This document shows positions 51,226-60,712 of a DNA stretch of 64,000 nt, one piece after another. The stretch is taken from the NCBI GenBank assembly GCA_047833645.1, contig CP181259.1, positions 248,001 to 312,000 of the forward strand. Direction: 5' to 3'. The stretch's first letter is position 1. Each line of letters opens with the position of its first letter. A program made the translations under genes and the position numbers. The DNA comes from Pseudolactococcus sp041800635 (GTDB taxonomy: Bacteria > Bacillota > Bacilli > Lactobacillales > Streptococcaceae). Under the pieces are notes generated by a model. The model was given only the letters and a program-made list of their open reading frames with translations, was not told where the DNA came from and ran no database searches.

Positions 51226-52710
51226 TTAAACTGCCCCCAATTCAGCAATAAAGCGCGCAAAGGCAGCATTGCCATCTAGTGTATCCTTAAAGACCCCAGC
51301 GTGCTCTAAGACTGTCAAGAAAACGTGGCCTAAGGCTGCCTGCATATAAGTATCTATCGCTTCATTTTGGTAGCCTTGCTTCAAGGCTTCGGCCCATGGC
51401 TGATGGTAGGCAGCAACGGTGTCGGCTTCGCCAAGGATATAACGTTTGACCTCCTCAAGCTCTGTTTTCAGTCGTCCTGGTAAAATCGCAAGTCCCATGA
51501 CTTCAATCAAGCCGATATTTTCACGCTTAATATGTTGAACATCGCTGTGTGGGTGAAAAATGCCATCCGGATGTTGCTCACTCGTGTTATTATCACGTAA
51601 AACGAGGTCAATCTCGAAATCATCTCCTCGACGGCGTGCGATAGGTGTGATCGTATGATGTTGGGTACCATCTGCTGTCCTTGCGACTATTTCCACACTT
51701 TCATCAGTGTACTGCTGCCATTTTTCTAGGATGAAAGTACTTGCTGCCACCAAATCTTGGCTATTATCAGCTGTTAAGCGAATCACGCTCATTGGCCAGT
51801 TGACGATGCCAGCGACTACATTTGGAAAAGTCGGTATGACGAACTGACCTTTAAGTTCAGCCTTAGCCATAGGAAAATCGTGATGCCCCGCCTGATAATG
51901 ATCGTGGCTGAGAATCGAGCCGCCGACAATCGGCAAATCAGCATTTGATCCTGCAAAGTAAGTCGGCAAACTGTCAACAATCGCTAGCAAGCGCGCAAAG
52001 GTCACTTGAGAAATCTTCATCGGACTGTGCTTTTCAGCAAGAATAATCGAATGTTCATTAAAATAGGCATAGGGCGAATATTGGAATCCCCAAGTCTCGC
52101 CAGCAAGGTCAAGCTGCACAATCCGATGATTGGTCCGTGCCGGATGGTTGAGTCTGCCCGCATAGCCTTCATTTTCGATGCAGAGTAAACATTTAGGATA
52201 GCTCGACTGCACGGCATTTTTTTCCGCCGCAATCTGCTTGGGATCCTTTTCAGGCTTTGATAGATTGATCGTGATTTCGAGCTCACCATAAGGACTTGCG
52301 CTGTAAAAATGTTCATTTTTGGCAATGGCGCGTGTCTTGATATAATCGTTTTTCTTGGATAAGTCGAAAAAATAATCAGTTGCTGCTTTTGGCGATTGGG
52401 CGTATTTTTCTTTAAACCGTTGATTGACACTAGCTGGTGTTGGGGTCAAAAAGTTCATCAACTTAGCTTGAAAAATGTCTTCATTTGCGGCTATCTCATC
52501 AAATTGTCCATTTGATTTAGCGACAGCACAAAGGAAGTCAGATAAGGTGAGCGAGTCGTCATTGCCAGATGGTTGAAGATTTTCTGCTAAATCATCTTCA
52601 CCGATTAAAGCCAATATCAAATTTTGTAAGTAAATGCGATCGGCCACTTCGTAAGCTCCTAGCTTGATGGCAAGATCTGCGAAGTCAATCACTGCTTGTG
52701 AGATGTTCAT
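51226..52710 (-). CDS. galT: UDP-glucose-hexose-1-phosphate uridylyltransferase GalT (class II)
   Basis: This 494-residue Firmicute-type GalT moves UMP from UDP-glucose to galactose-1-phosphate. NSQ-less class II sequence with ARTNHRIVQLDLAGETWGFQYSPYAYFNEHSI, GGSILSHDHYQAGHHDFPMAKAE (active-site His) and SDVQHIKRENIGLIEVMGLAILPGRL. It overlaps galK by 4 bp (ATGA) and is the last gene of aga-galK-galT. Confidence 0.94.
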   Translation of the reverse strand: MNISQAVIDFADLAIKLGAYEVADRIYLQNLILALIGEDDLAENLQPSGNDDSLTLSDFLCAVAKSNGQFDEIAANEDIFQAKLMNFLTPTPASVNQRFKEKYAQSPKAATDYFFDLSKKNDYIKTRAIAKNEHFYSASPYGELEITINLSKPEKDPKQIAAEKNAVQSSYPKCLLCIENEGYAGRLNHPARTNHRIVQLDLAGETWGFQYSPYAYFNEHSIILAEKHSPMKISQVTFARLLAIVDSLPTYFAGSNADLPIVGGSILSHDHYQAGHHDFPMAKAELKGQFVIPTFPNVVAGIVNWPMSVIRLTADNSQDLVAASTFILEKWQQYTDESVEIVARTADGTQHHTITPIARRRGDDFEIDLVLRDNNTSEQHPDGIFHPHSDVQHIKRENIGLIEVMGLAILPGRLKTELEEVKRYILGEADTVAAYHQPWAEALKQGYQNEAIDTYMQAALGHVFLTVLEHAGVFKDTLDGNAAFARFIAELGAV

Positions 52711-53885
52711 AATTTTCTAGCTCCATCTGCAATCGTCGCAACGTAAAAACTGGCATCATATCCGATTTTTTCAAGGTAAGTTGCTGACATTTTCGAAATA
52801 AAGGCCTCGATTTCTGACGTTTTAACAAGGGCAATACCACAGCCACCAAATCCAGCACCTGTCATCCGTGCACCAAGAACCCCAGGCAAGCCTTGTGCTG
52901 TTTCAGCCAAGGTGTCCAGTTCGATCCCCGTCACTTCATAGTCATTTTTCAAGGACTCATGTGAAGCGTTGAGTAATTGACCAAATGCTTGTAACTCACC
53001 AGCTTCTAGGCAGGTCTTAGCTAATTTTGTTCTTTCGTTTTCATAGACGGCGTGTTTGGCACGTTTTTCTAATGTCACGTCTCCAATCAAGGCTCGATTT
53101 TCTTCAAATTCTGTTGGGGTCAATTGACCAAGCGCTGTGATCTCAAGCTTCGTTTGCAAACGCTTGAGTGCTTCCTCACATTCGGCCCGACGTTCATTGT
53201 ACTTAGAATCCGCTAATTCTCGGCGCTTATTAGTATTCATGATGACAATTTTATAGTCGCCAAATTCAGCAGGGACGAGTTCATATTTAAGTGTATTGGT
53301 GTCTAATAAAATCGCTTTGCCAATTTCGCCAAAGCCAATGGCAAATTGATCCATGATACCTGAATTAACGCCAATGAATTCATTTTCTACTTTTTGACCG
53401 AGCTGGACTAAGGTTAATTTATCAAGACCCAGATGATATAAATCATTGACAACTGTCCCAACCAACAACTCAAGAGAAGCTGATGATGACAAGCCTGAAC
53501 CATTGGGAATCGTGCCTTCAATGACGAGCTCAAAACCAGTTTGAATAGCATGACCTGCTTCTTTTAATTTAAGCAGATAACCTTTGACAAAATTTCCCCA
53601 GTTGGCTTCTGGTGTATTGACAAGCTCATCTTCAAGTGAAAATTCAATCACACCAACTGTTTCAAAATTTAGGGAATAGACTTTTACGAGACTATCTGTG
53701 CGTTTTCTTGCGACACCAAAGGTGCCAATACTGATGGCTGCTGGAAAGACATAGCCACCATTATAATCCGTATGCTCCCCGATTAAGTTAATCCGGCCTG
53801 GCGAGAAATAGTTAGCTGTTGCACCATCACCGAAGAGGGCTGTAAATTTTTCTGTGACTTCTTGTTTCATTTCTTTTGTTGACAT
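52707..53885 (-). CDS. galK: Galactokinase GalK
   Basis: This 392-residue GHMP kinase phosphorylates galactose at C1. The galactose signature GRINLIGEHTDYNGGYVFP, the ATP motif GTIPNGSGLSSSASLELL and the third motif GARMTGAGFGGCGIALV are intact. It follows aga by 18 bp and couples to galT. Confidence 0.96.
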   Translation of the reverse strand: MSTKEMKQEVTEKFTALFGDGATANYFSPGRINLIGEHTDYNGGYVFPAAISIGTFGVARKRTDSLVKVYSLNFETVGVIEFSLEDELVNTPEANWGNFVKGYLLKLKEAGHAIQTGFELVIEGTIPNGSGLSSSASLELLVGTVVNDLYHLGLDKLTLVQLGQKVENEFIGVNSGIMDQFAIGFGEIGKAILLDTNTLKYELVPAEFGDYKIVIMNTNKRRELADSKYNERRAECEEALKRLQTKLEITALGQLTPTEFEENRALIGDVTLEKRAKHAVYENERTKLAKTCLEAGELQAFGQLLNASHESLKNDYEVTGIELDTLAETAQGLPGVLGARMTGAGFGGCGIALVKTSEIEAFISKMSATYLEKIGYDASFYVATIADGARKL

Positions 53886-53903
53886 GATCGTTCCTCACTT
53901 GAT

Positions 53904-56111
53904 CTAATTTGACTTGACCTCATTTATGACAAATTTGCGACTTTGATAATCTCCAACTAGGAAAGGATAGATATGAAGACCGACAGACATTAATTCATCA
54001 CCACCATATATGGCATCACCGTTGACTTGATAAGTTTTCTCAGGTGCAAGTCCTGTGAATTTAAGTGTCCGAAGGGGACCAGCTGATTCTGCATATTTTC
54101 TAAAATAGAAACCGATGGCTTGTGACTGATCACCATTGACAAAAAGCCATGCTGTTTGATCTGATTCAAATGGTGATAAGAGACGATGGAATTTTCCATA
54201 CTGCAAGAGTTTACGATGTGTTTTGTAGAAAGCAACCTGTTCAAGAACGACTGCTTTTTCTGCTTGTGTCATGTCTTGAAGATTCAATTCATAACCAAAG
54301 ACACCGCTCATGGCGACATCACCTCGAATCTCTAAGCCTGTTTCCCGATATGTTTGGTGATTGGGCACTGCTGATACATGGGCACCCATCGAAGAAATGG
54401 GGTAGACTAGGCTCGTGCCATACTGAATATCTAAGCGTTCAACGGCATCTGTATTATCGCTCGTCCAACTTTGTGGCATGTAATGTAAAAATCCAGCATC
54501 GAACCTACCGCCACCACCTGAGCAGCCTTCCCAAAGGATATGATCATAGTCCGTCGTCAGTTCTTCTAGCATCTCATAGAGTCCTAAAACGTATCGATGG
54601 AAGACTTCACCTTGGTGCGCTGCACTTGCTGTCGCTGAATAAACTTCCGTCAAGTTACGGTTCATGTCCCATTTGATATAGTCAATGTCAATCGTGTCAA
54701 GAATAGCCCGCATTTGCGCTGTAATTGTCTCGCGAACTTCTTTGCGTGAAAAATCTAGCACGTATTGGTCACGAGAGGTACTCATAGAACGCCCTGGTAT
54801 TTGAAGGGCGTAATCAGGATGTTGACGAAATAGGTCACTATCCGCATTAACCATTTCAGGTTCAAACCAAAGGCCAAAGGTCATATTTTTTTGATGCACA
54901 TAGTCAGCGATGCCTTTGAGTCCACCTTTTAGCTTCTCTGTATTTTCAAACCAATCACCTAAACCAGATATATCATCATCACGTTTACCAAACCAGCCAT
55001 CATCTAAAACGAAAAGTTCAATCCCAAGATCAGCTGCACTATCAACAATTTTCTTGATCTTATCCGTGTCAAAGTCAAAATAAGTCGCTTCCCAATTATT
55101 GATGAGGATCGGGCGCTCCGCCTGACGGTATTGTCCACGCGCCAATCGGTTTTGAAGTAAGTCATGAAAGGTTTGACTCATGCCATTAAGTCCTTGATCA
55201 GAATAAACTAACAGGGCTTCAGGTGATTGGAAAGACGCATCGATCCCAAGTTCCCATTCAAAACCAAAGGGATTAATCCCAGCCATAACACGCGTCTGTG
55301 AAAATTGATCTCGTTCAACTAACATTTCATGATTGCCACTATAGACTAAAGTTAAACCAATCGCTGTCCCCGTCAATTCGTCTGTTTTAGGCGCAACAAT
55401 CGCAATAAATGGATTAGCTTGATGGCTTGACGACCCACGTTTACTGTCAATGATTCGTGTCCCACGTTGAATCGGCTGACGGTCAATTTCACGTTCTTTG
55501 ACATGGCGTCCAGGCAAACTAATTAATTCCAAGTCTTGCTCAGGTAAATCAACGGATATACTCGCTAATTTTTCAATGACAACAGGTGCTACGCCATGAT
55601 TTTCAAGCAAGGTATTACGAGCTATCACATCGCGTTGCGCATAAATCGTGTACGAAAGTTTTAATTTGAGATTGAGTAGTTTGTCAACCAGGGTGATGAC
55701 AAGTGTTTCAGCTTCTTCATCAGCTTCTACATAGGTCGCTGGTAAACCATCAAGTATGGGTTTGCCAGAAATAATCTCATAACTATCGTAAACAAATTCA
55801 GTGATAGATGAGCCATTAGCTTGCTTAATTTGGACAGCAGGATTGCGGAAATCGCCATGACCATAACTTGGAAATTCTTGTGAGATGACATCTAGTGAAA
55901 AATCGCGTGTCTTAAGCGGCATCCCATCCGGATTTGGTGAAAAACTACGATTCATGGCTGGATATTTTCGGCCACCATGATAAGTTTTAATGGCTTTACC
56001 AAAATAAAGATGACTCAAATAACTTTCTTTTTCAATACCGATAAGATAAGAAATGGCGGTGTTTGAGAGGTGAAAAATTTTTTTGCTTTCATCAAATGTG
56101 ATTAGTGTCAT
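53904..56111 (-). CDS. aga: Alpha-galactosidase Aga (GH36)
   Basis: This 735-residue cytosolic enzyme hydrolyses terminal alpha-1,6-galactose from melibiose, raffinose and stachyose. GH36 signatures are FVLDDGWFGKRDD, LWFEPEMVN, YIKWDMNRNLTEV (nucleophile Asp in KWDMNR) and LWEGCSGGGGRFDAG (acid/base Asp). Length is typical for the tetrameric lactic-acid-bacterium enzymes. It is the first gene of aga-galK-galT, controlled by a consensus promoter with a cre and a GalR-type operator. Confidence 0.96.
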   Translation of the reverse strand: MTLITFDESKKIFHLSNTAISYLIGIEKESYLSHLYFGKAIKTYHGGRKYPAMNRSFSPNPDGMPLKTRDFSLDVISQEFPSYGHGDFRNPAVQIKQANGSSITEFVYDSYEIISGKPILDGLPATYVEADEEAETLVITLVDKLLNLKLKLSYTIYAQRDVIARNTLLENHGVAPVVIEKLASISVDLPEQDLELISLPGRHVKEREIDRQPIQRGTRIIDSKRGSSSHQANPFIAIVAPKTDELTGTAIGLTLVYSGNHEMLVERDQFSQTRVMAGINPFGFEWELGIDASFQSPEALLVYSDQGLNGMSQTFHDLLQNRLARGQYRQAERPILINNWEATYFDFDTDKIKKIVDSAADLGIELFVLDDGWFGKRDDDISGLGDWFENTEKLKGGLKGIADYVHQKNMTFGLWFEPEMVNADSDLFRQHPDYALQIPGRSMSTSRDQYVLDFSRKEVRETITAQMRAILDTIDIDYIKWDMNRNLTEVYSATASAAHQGEVFHRYVLGLYEMLEELTTDYDHILWEGCSGGGGRFDAGFLHYMPQSWTSDNTDAVERLDIQYGTSLVYPISSMGAHVSAVPNHQTYRETGLEIRGDVAMSGVFGYELNLQDMTQAEKAVVLEQVAFYKTHRKLLQYGKFHRLLSPFESDQTAWLFVNGDQSQAIGFYFRKYAESAGPLRTLKFTGLAPEKTYQVNGDAIYGGDELMSVGLHIYPFLVGDYQSRKFVINEVKSN

Positions 56112-56130
56112 GAGAGACTCGCTTTCTTTA

Positions 56131-56182
56131 TTTACTAAACGTTTACCAAAGTAATTATATCTCTTTATGAAAGCGTTGTCAA
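56131..56182 (-). promoter_or_regulatory. aga-galK-galT promoter with GalR-type operator and cre
   Basis: On the minus strand TTGACA (complement of 56177-56182), exactly 17 bp, then TATAAT (complement of 56154-56159): a full consensus promoter. The cre (56167-56181, plus strand ATGAAAGCGTTGTCA) covers the -35 and spacer. The palindrome TTTACTAAAC|GTTTACCAAA (56131-56150) lies directly downstream of the -10. Strong basal strength under double repression is inferred. Confidence 0.85.
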
Positions 56183-56192
56183 TGATTTAAAC

Positions 56193-56227
56193 AAAAAAGA
56201 ATTTGATAGACTGATCAGCCTATCAAA
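56193..56227 (-). terminator. Terminator of galR
   Basis: TTTGATAG (56202-56209) pairs with CTATCAAA (56220-56227); on the minus strand TTCTTTTTTG follows. It ends galR before the aga promoter. Confidence 0.8.
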
Positions 56228-56241
56228 CCCTTTAATAACTA

Positions 56242-57279
56242 TTAAGACAGTTTATTTTTCCGGACACTCTCTCGTACAATAATTTCTGAGGCGACTTCAA
56301 CACGTAACGCAGTCTTTCGACCGTCTGAAATTCGTTCTTTAGCTAGTCTAACGGCCACACGCCCAATCTCCAGACTATCGATATGGACGGTACTAAGCGG
56401 CGGTGATAGATAGCCTACCATCTCAATATCATCAAAACTGAAGACTGAAATCGCTTCTGGTATCGTAATATTTTTCAGCTGCAGGGCCCGATAAATCCCG
56501 ATACTCATGGGATCACTGGCGGAAATAATGGCTGTTGGCAACTGATCGCCAGATGCTTCAATTAAGGCATTTGTGGCATTTAAAGCAAAGCCCATACTCC
56601 AATCACCCGTTTTAAGTTGGATTTTATCTGACAAACCATGAATGGTCATCCAATTTTCATAGGCAGTGGTCCTAACATCTGCTAATAAGTGTTGCTTTTG
56701 CCCCTTCAAATCAACCGTTCTAATTTCACCACCAATGAAGGCGATTTGCCGATGACCTTGTTCGTAAATATAATCTAAGACTTGTTCTGTTTGCTTGGCA
56801 AAATCGGTATGAACGAGGTCATATCGAGAGCTAGCAAAATGATTGTCAACGACAATCAGATTCTGATTGACCTTGTAAATATCCGCTAGCGTCTCATCTG
56901 TAAAAGCACCAATCGTAAGGACCGCACCGAATTGTGCGAGCTGCTCAAGGCTCACTTCTCCCAACTTCAACGTTTCGAGTCTAAAATTCCAGTTACCCGC
57001 TTCAAGTGCGATGCCTTCCTGAATCAAGCGAAAATACGGATCATCATTTTCGCGTTTGGATGAATGCGTCTTGATCACAGCAATCGATAATTTATTAGAT
57101 TGTTTTGGAGATTTAGGCCCTAAATTTTCCACTTTGTGATAATTAAGCTGGTTGGCTACTTTAATAATTCTGGTGCGGGTTGCTGGTGAAACACTCATGG
57201 TTTCATCCGCATTTAAGACTCGTGATACCGTAGCAGGCGAAACACCTGCTAATTTTGCAATTTCTCTAATACTGGCCAT
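56242..57279 (-). CDS. galR: LacI-family repressor GalR
   Basis: This is a 345-residue regulator. The LacI helix-turn-helix SIREIAKLAGVSPATVSRVL and hinge (residues 1-60) precede a periplasmic-binding-type sugar domain (for example YIYEQGHRQIAFIGGEIRTVDLKG). Its position before aga-galK-galT and palindromes of the LacI kind at galE, aga and its own promoter indicate it represses the gal regulon; galactose or a derivative would be the inducer. It has its own promoter and terminator. Confidence 0.9.
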   Translation of the reverse strand: MASIREIAKLAGVSPATVSRVLNADETMSVSPATRTRIIKVANQLNYHKVENLGPKSPKQSNKLSIAVIKTHSSKRENDDPYFRLIQEGIALEAGNWNFRLETLKLGEVSLEQLAQFGAVLTIGAFTDETLADIYKVNQNLIVVDNHFASSRYDLVHTDFAKQTEQVLDYIYEQGHRQIAFIGGEIRTVDLKGQKQHLLADVRTTAYENWMTIHGLSDKIQLKTGDWSMGFALNATNALIEASGDQLPTAIISASDPMSIGIYRALQLKNITIPEAISVFSFDDIEMVGYLSPPLSTVHIDSLEIGRVAVRLAKERISDGRKTALRVEVASEIIVRESVRKNKLS

Positions 57280-57339
57280 GGCTTACAATTCCTTTACTTG
57301 CTGATGTGTCTTCTGCTTGATCTATTATCTGCTACCATT

Positions 57340-57370
57340 ATTTTACCTTATTTTAGACGTTTAGTAAACA
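57340..57370 (-). promoter_or_regulatory. galR promoter with autoregulatory operator
   Basis: On the minus strand TTTACT (complement of 57363-57368), 17 bp, TAAAAT (complement of 57340-57345). The operator-like TTAGAC|GTTTAGTAAA (about 57353-57368) lies over the -35, sharing GTTTAGTAAA with the aga and galE sites. Confidence 0.68.
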
Positions 57371-57394
57371 AAAAAGCAAGCTTTAGGCTTACTT
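57370..57394 (-). terminator. Terminator of fbp
   Basis: AAGCAAGC (57374-57381) pairs with GCTTACTT (57387-57394, one G-T), with T6 following on the minus strand. It ends where the galR promoter begins. Confidence 0.78.
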
Positions 57395-57403
57395 CTTTTT
57401 ATG

Positions 57404-59326
57404 TTAGGGCATATAGGCCATTAACGCTGTCAAATCCATAATGTCAGCTCGTAAGTTATCGCCGATCGTTGTATCTTTAATCAAGCGGCGTTTAGGCTTT
57501 TCTTCCAAGAAGTTGGTTAAGGATTCGTTACCCGTTCCCTTGGCCAAAATCTCCTCAATTGATGTAAAAGGGGCATGGGTGACGATTTTGAAGCCATAGG
57601 AGTCATTTAAGAGGGAATAACCTGCGATACCGGTCGTTTTTTGATAGGCTTTACTCATGCCGCCATCGATGACCATGAGTTTCCCGTCGGCTTTGATGGG
57701 GCTTTCACCACTGGCAACCTTGACTGGTGTGTGCCCATTAATCACGACGGACTGTGGGTCATTCAAACCAAATTCTGCCAAAATCATGGCCATGATTTCT
57801 GGTTTTTCTCTGTAGGCAAAATAAGGATTTTCGCCTTCTTTATGCGTGCGCTTATCTGCGATAAAATAGCGCTCAAATGTCGTCATGGACGATCTGCCAA
57901 ATAACGGCGAGCATTTACCGGCCCAAGCATACCACATCAAATCCGTCGAGTAATCATCGTAAATCTCAGTATGGCGTGTACCGCGTCGGATATGCGCCTC
58001 AAACTGATCAAGTAAGGCTTTCCCTGAATAAAGATGACCGCCAATGCTCATGGCTAAAAAAGTGCCATCCTTTTTCAAAGGAATGCAACCATGGTAGAGC
58101 AAATGCCGGTTGTAAACAAGATAAGCCGAGCCTTTTTCGACTAGGAACTGCATGTGACGCTGGAATTTTTCGGATTTTTGAAGAGATGACAAAATGGCCG
58201 CCATGACGTAGGCTTCGCTTTCGGTCAACTCGTTAGGATGATACTGGGAGACGGTTTGAAAACACGTATTTTCCAGGGGATAGTCAGTGTCATTGAGGGT
58301 GATGGTCTTGTGCTTATAGTCTATTTTTTCTAATAGATTACGATCGCCCATCTCGAACTCAGGGCGGCGCGCGATGATTTGGCCTTCTAGCTTGAACTGA
58401 ATCACCGTCAAGGCCTGATGGACCTTGGTCAAACGCGCTTGATTTTCGACCCCTAGAAGATCATCATCCGGACGTGCTGTCGGCTTAAAAGCCGAGTTCA
58501 GCTCATAATGTTCTTCAGCAAACAAGAACAAGGGCCGCAGATTCAGGGAATAGGCCGTTTCTAACTCATAGAGATAGTTATACTTCACCGCAATCCTAAG
58601 CAACGTCGCAAGACTGGCCATGTTCCCAGCATAAGCCCCCATCCAGAGTACATCATGGTTGCCCCACTGGAAATCCACATTATGAAACTGGATCAAACGA
58701 TCCATCACCTTATCCGCACCCGCACCCCGGTCAAATACATCTCCAACCACATGCAGATGATCCACCGTCAACTGCTGAATCGTCATACACAAACTGCGAA
58801 TAAACTTATCCGCCTGATTCAGCTCGATCAAGCGCTTAATGATCTGCTGATAATAGTCCGCTTTCTCAGACTGATTCGTCTCTAAACTCAGCATTAATTC
58901 TTCCGTAAAATAGCGGAAATCTTCATGAACCGCCTTACGAACTTTAGAACGGGAGTATTTAGTCCCCAGAAAACGCAGCAGCTTAATCAGACGATGAATC
59001 GTTTGGCTCGACCAGTCGTTGGCAGCCTCCAAATCCTTTGGCTTACGTTGCAGCATATCCGTGGGATAGGCAATCAGCATGGCCAGACGATCCATTTCTT
59101 CCGGGTCTTCATCCCCAAAAATCGCATCAATTTTCTCTTTAAGATTCCCAGCACCAGTCCGAATGATGTGGTTAAAGGCCTTGTATTCCGCATGAATATC
59201 GCTGATATAAAGCTCTGTCCCCTTAGGCAAGTTAAGGATAGCTTCCAAGTTGATCAGCTCACTCGCGACCTTGTCCTTGGTCTCATATTTTTCAGCTAAT
59301 AAAGAAAGGTATTTGTTTTCCTGCAT
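57404..59326 (-). CDS. fbp: Fructose-1,6-bisphosphatase class III (Firmicute type)
   Basis: This 640-residue gluconeogenic phosphatase has a PPP-type metal centre: ELYISDIHAEYKAF (D-x-H), VVGDVFDRGAGADKVMD, WGNHDVLWMG and VINGHTPVKVASGESP. Class III enzymes (YydE/Fbp) of about 640-670 residues are confined to Firmicutes. It permits growth on non-hexose carbon and anabolic flux. It is upstream of galR but separated by its own terminator; the link to gal genes is probably only positional. Confidence 0.95.
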   Translation of the reverse strand: MQENKYLSLLAEKYETKDKVASELINLEAILNLPKGTELYISDIHAEYKAFNHIIRTGAGNLKEKIDAIFGDEDPEEMDRLAMLIAYPTDMLQRKPKDLEAANDWSSQTIHRLIKLLRFLGTKYSRSKVRKAVHEDFRYFTEELMLSLETNQSEKADYYQQIIKRLIELNQADKFIRSLCMTIQQLTVDHLHVVGDVFDRGAGADKVMDRLIQFHNVDFQWGNHDVLWMGAYAGNMASLATLLRIAVKYNYLYELETAYSLNLRPLFLFAEEHYELNSAFKPTARPDDDLLGVENQARLTKVHQALTVIQFKLEGQIIARRPEFEMGDRNLLEKIDYKHKTITLNDTDYPLENTCFQTVSQYHPNELTESEAYVMAAILSSLQKSEKFQRHMQFLVEKGSAYLVYNRHLLYHGCIPLKKDGTFLAMSIGGHLYSGKALLDQFEAHIRRGTRHTEIYDDYSTDLMWYAWAGKCSPLFGRSSMTTFERYFIADKRTHKEGENPYFAYREKPEIMAMILAEFGLNDPQSVVINGHTPVKVASGESPIKADGKLMVIDGGMSKAYQKTTGIAGYSLLNDSYGFKIVTHAPFTSIEEILAKGTGNESLTNFLEEKPKRRLIKDTTIGDNLRADIMDLTALMAYMP

Positions 59327-59445
59327 GCTCGTCTTCTTTCCTGATGGGATTTTGATAGGTCTATTATAGCATGGAATTGGGGTGTTTCAGGACATTGATA
59401 AAAATTTATATGACATCTTAACAGATAATTCGAGTAGAAAAAGGT

Positions 59446-59474
59446 TTGAGATGTTTACACTTTTAAGATATACT
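59446..59474 (+). promoter_or_regulatory. Promoter of the GNAT gene
   Basis: TTGAGA (59446-59451) and TATACT (59469-59474) are 17 bp apart, about 50 bp before the start codon; AAAAGGA precedes the ATG. Confidence 0.6.
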
Positions 59475-59524
59475 GGCATTGAGATTGGGTGATATTTGAC
59501 GGCTCTAAAAAGGATTTGATTTAA

Positions 59525-60301
59525 ATGATGACTAATAAAGCACTATTGCAAATCGCAAGACATCAATCGGCTATTGATTTAAATTGTCAGCCGGATGATT
59601 TTCGTTCTCCCCAAAACAAAGTGGTGGTATCATCTGAAAATGCTGAGGCAAGAAAATATTTAGACCTACCGTTTTTCTGCCACTTGGTTTCCTATGGTAG
59701 CATCGTTGTGGCTTCAGTCGATGCTTCTATCGCTGACACAGTAGCCGCTTATCTTAACAAATTCGAAGTCGGACATTGTTTTGAAACGCCAAATTTATAT
59801 GTTTTAAATCAAGCACTTGAAAAGCACAAGATGCAAGTCTGTTTTATGGCAGAATATTTCCTACCAGACCTTGAGCAGTTGACAACTCTGCCATGTGACT
59901 ATGACCTTAAACTTCTAAAACCTGATGCGCTGACGGATTTATATGTCCCTGAATGGGCCAATGCCTTGTGCGAAGACCGCAAACACTTAGATGTCTTAGC
60001 CGTTGGCGCTTATGATCATGACAAGTTGATCGGTTTGGCAGGCTGTTCTGCGGATTGTGCCACCATGTGGCAGATCGGTGTTGACGTCCTGCCAGACTAT
60101 CGGCAACAGGGCATCGCAGCTGCTTTGACCAGCGCTTTGGCTCTGGAAATTATCGAGTTGGGTAAAGTGCCGTTTTACTGCTGTGCTTGGTCAAATCTCC
60201 GCTCCGTGAGAAATGCGATCAAAAGTGGTTTCAGGCCAGCTTGGGTTGAACTGACGGCGAAAAGTAAAGCCTTCGTTGATCAGCTCAATCATAAATTCTA
60301 A
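59525..60301 (+). CDS. GNAT-family N-acetyltransferase
   Basis: This is a 258-residue protein. The C-terminal half (about 150-250) is a GNAT domain: LDVLAVGAYDHDKLIGLAGCSAD, then the acetyl-CoA loop IGVDVLPDYRQQGIAAALTSALALEI and VPFYCCAWSNLRSVRNAIKSGFRPAW. The N-terminal half (about 1-145) resembles the GNAT-like first domain of tandem GNAT proteins but lacks a clear CoA motif. It is monocistronic and its substrate is unknown. Confidence 0.82.
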   Translation: MMTNKALLQIARHQSAIDLNCQPDDFRSPQNKVVVSSENAEARKYLDLPFFCHLVSYGSIVVASVDASIADTVAAYLNKFEVGHCFETPNLYVLNQALEKHKMQVCFMAEYFLPDLEQLTTLPCDYDLKLLKPDALTDLYVPEWANALCEDRKHLDVLAVGAYDHDKLIGLAGCSADCATMWQIGVDVLPDYRQQGIAAALTSALALEIIELGKVPFYCCAWSNLRSVRNAIKSGFRPAWVELTAKSKAFVDQLNHKF

Positions 60302-60304
60302 AAA

Positions 60305-60337
60305 AGCTACCTGATAGTGATATCAGATAGTTTTTTT
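60305..60337 (+). terminator. Terminator of the GNAT gene
   Basis: CTGATA and TATCAG pair around GTGA with weak outer pairing, followed by T7. Confidence 0.8.
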
Positions 60338-60712
60338 AATACACAACCATTCATGGTATTAGTATAGACTAAATCTCTTTCACAATCTACTGCGTGTCCA
60401 TTAGGCAACCCCTCATACTTCTTGAACCTAATAGCTTGCCAAAAATAGCTAATCAAATTCATCAAACATTGAGATTTCTAAGCTTGTTTTACTTGTCAGA
60501 TCTTTCGAAGAAAACATCTTTTTCCATAGTCCTATATTTCGTTATACGAGTTTGTTTGGAATAATTTTCGATTCATCTATTTTTCTCGTTGTACTTCTAA
60601 GTTCAAGACAAAGCATAACGTTTCGCTAAAAATGCTCCACTTGCTGCCTAAAGTCACCATTTTTTGTACTTGATATTGAACTTGGCGTGACAGTCAATTA
60701 TTAAAAATTTTT
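60338..60712. other. Intergenic stretch before the phosphoesterase operon
   Basis: The gap between the GNAT stop and the metallophosphoesterase stop, both ends convergent, has no supported gene. A 51-codon minus-strand frame (60307-60462) ends inside the GNAT terminator and lacks a ribosome site; it may be a gene remnant. The weak AT-only hairpin at about 60699-60712 could end the phosphoesterase transcript. Base composition drops in G+C from here rightward. Confidence 0.45.

Noticed and set aside
60307..60462. 51-codon minus-strand frame with a protein-like sequence (GLPNGHAVDCERDLVYTNTM)
   Set aside because: Ends inside the GNAT terminator and lacks a ribosome site; perhaps a gene remnant, but unsupported.
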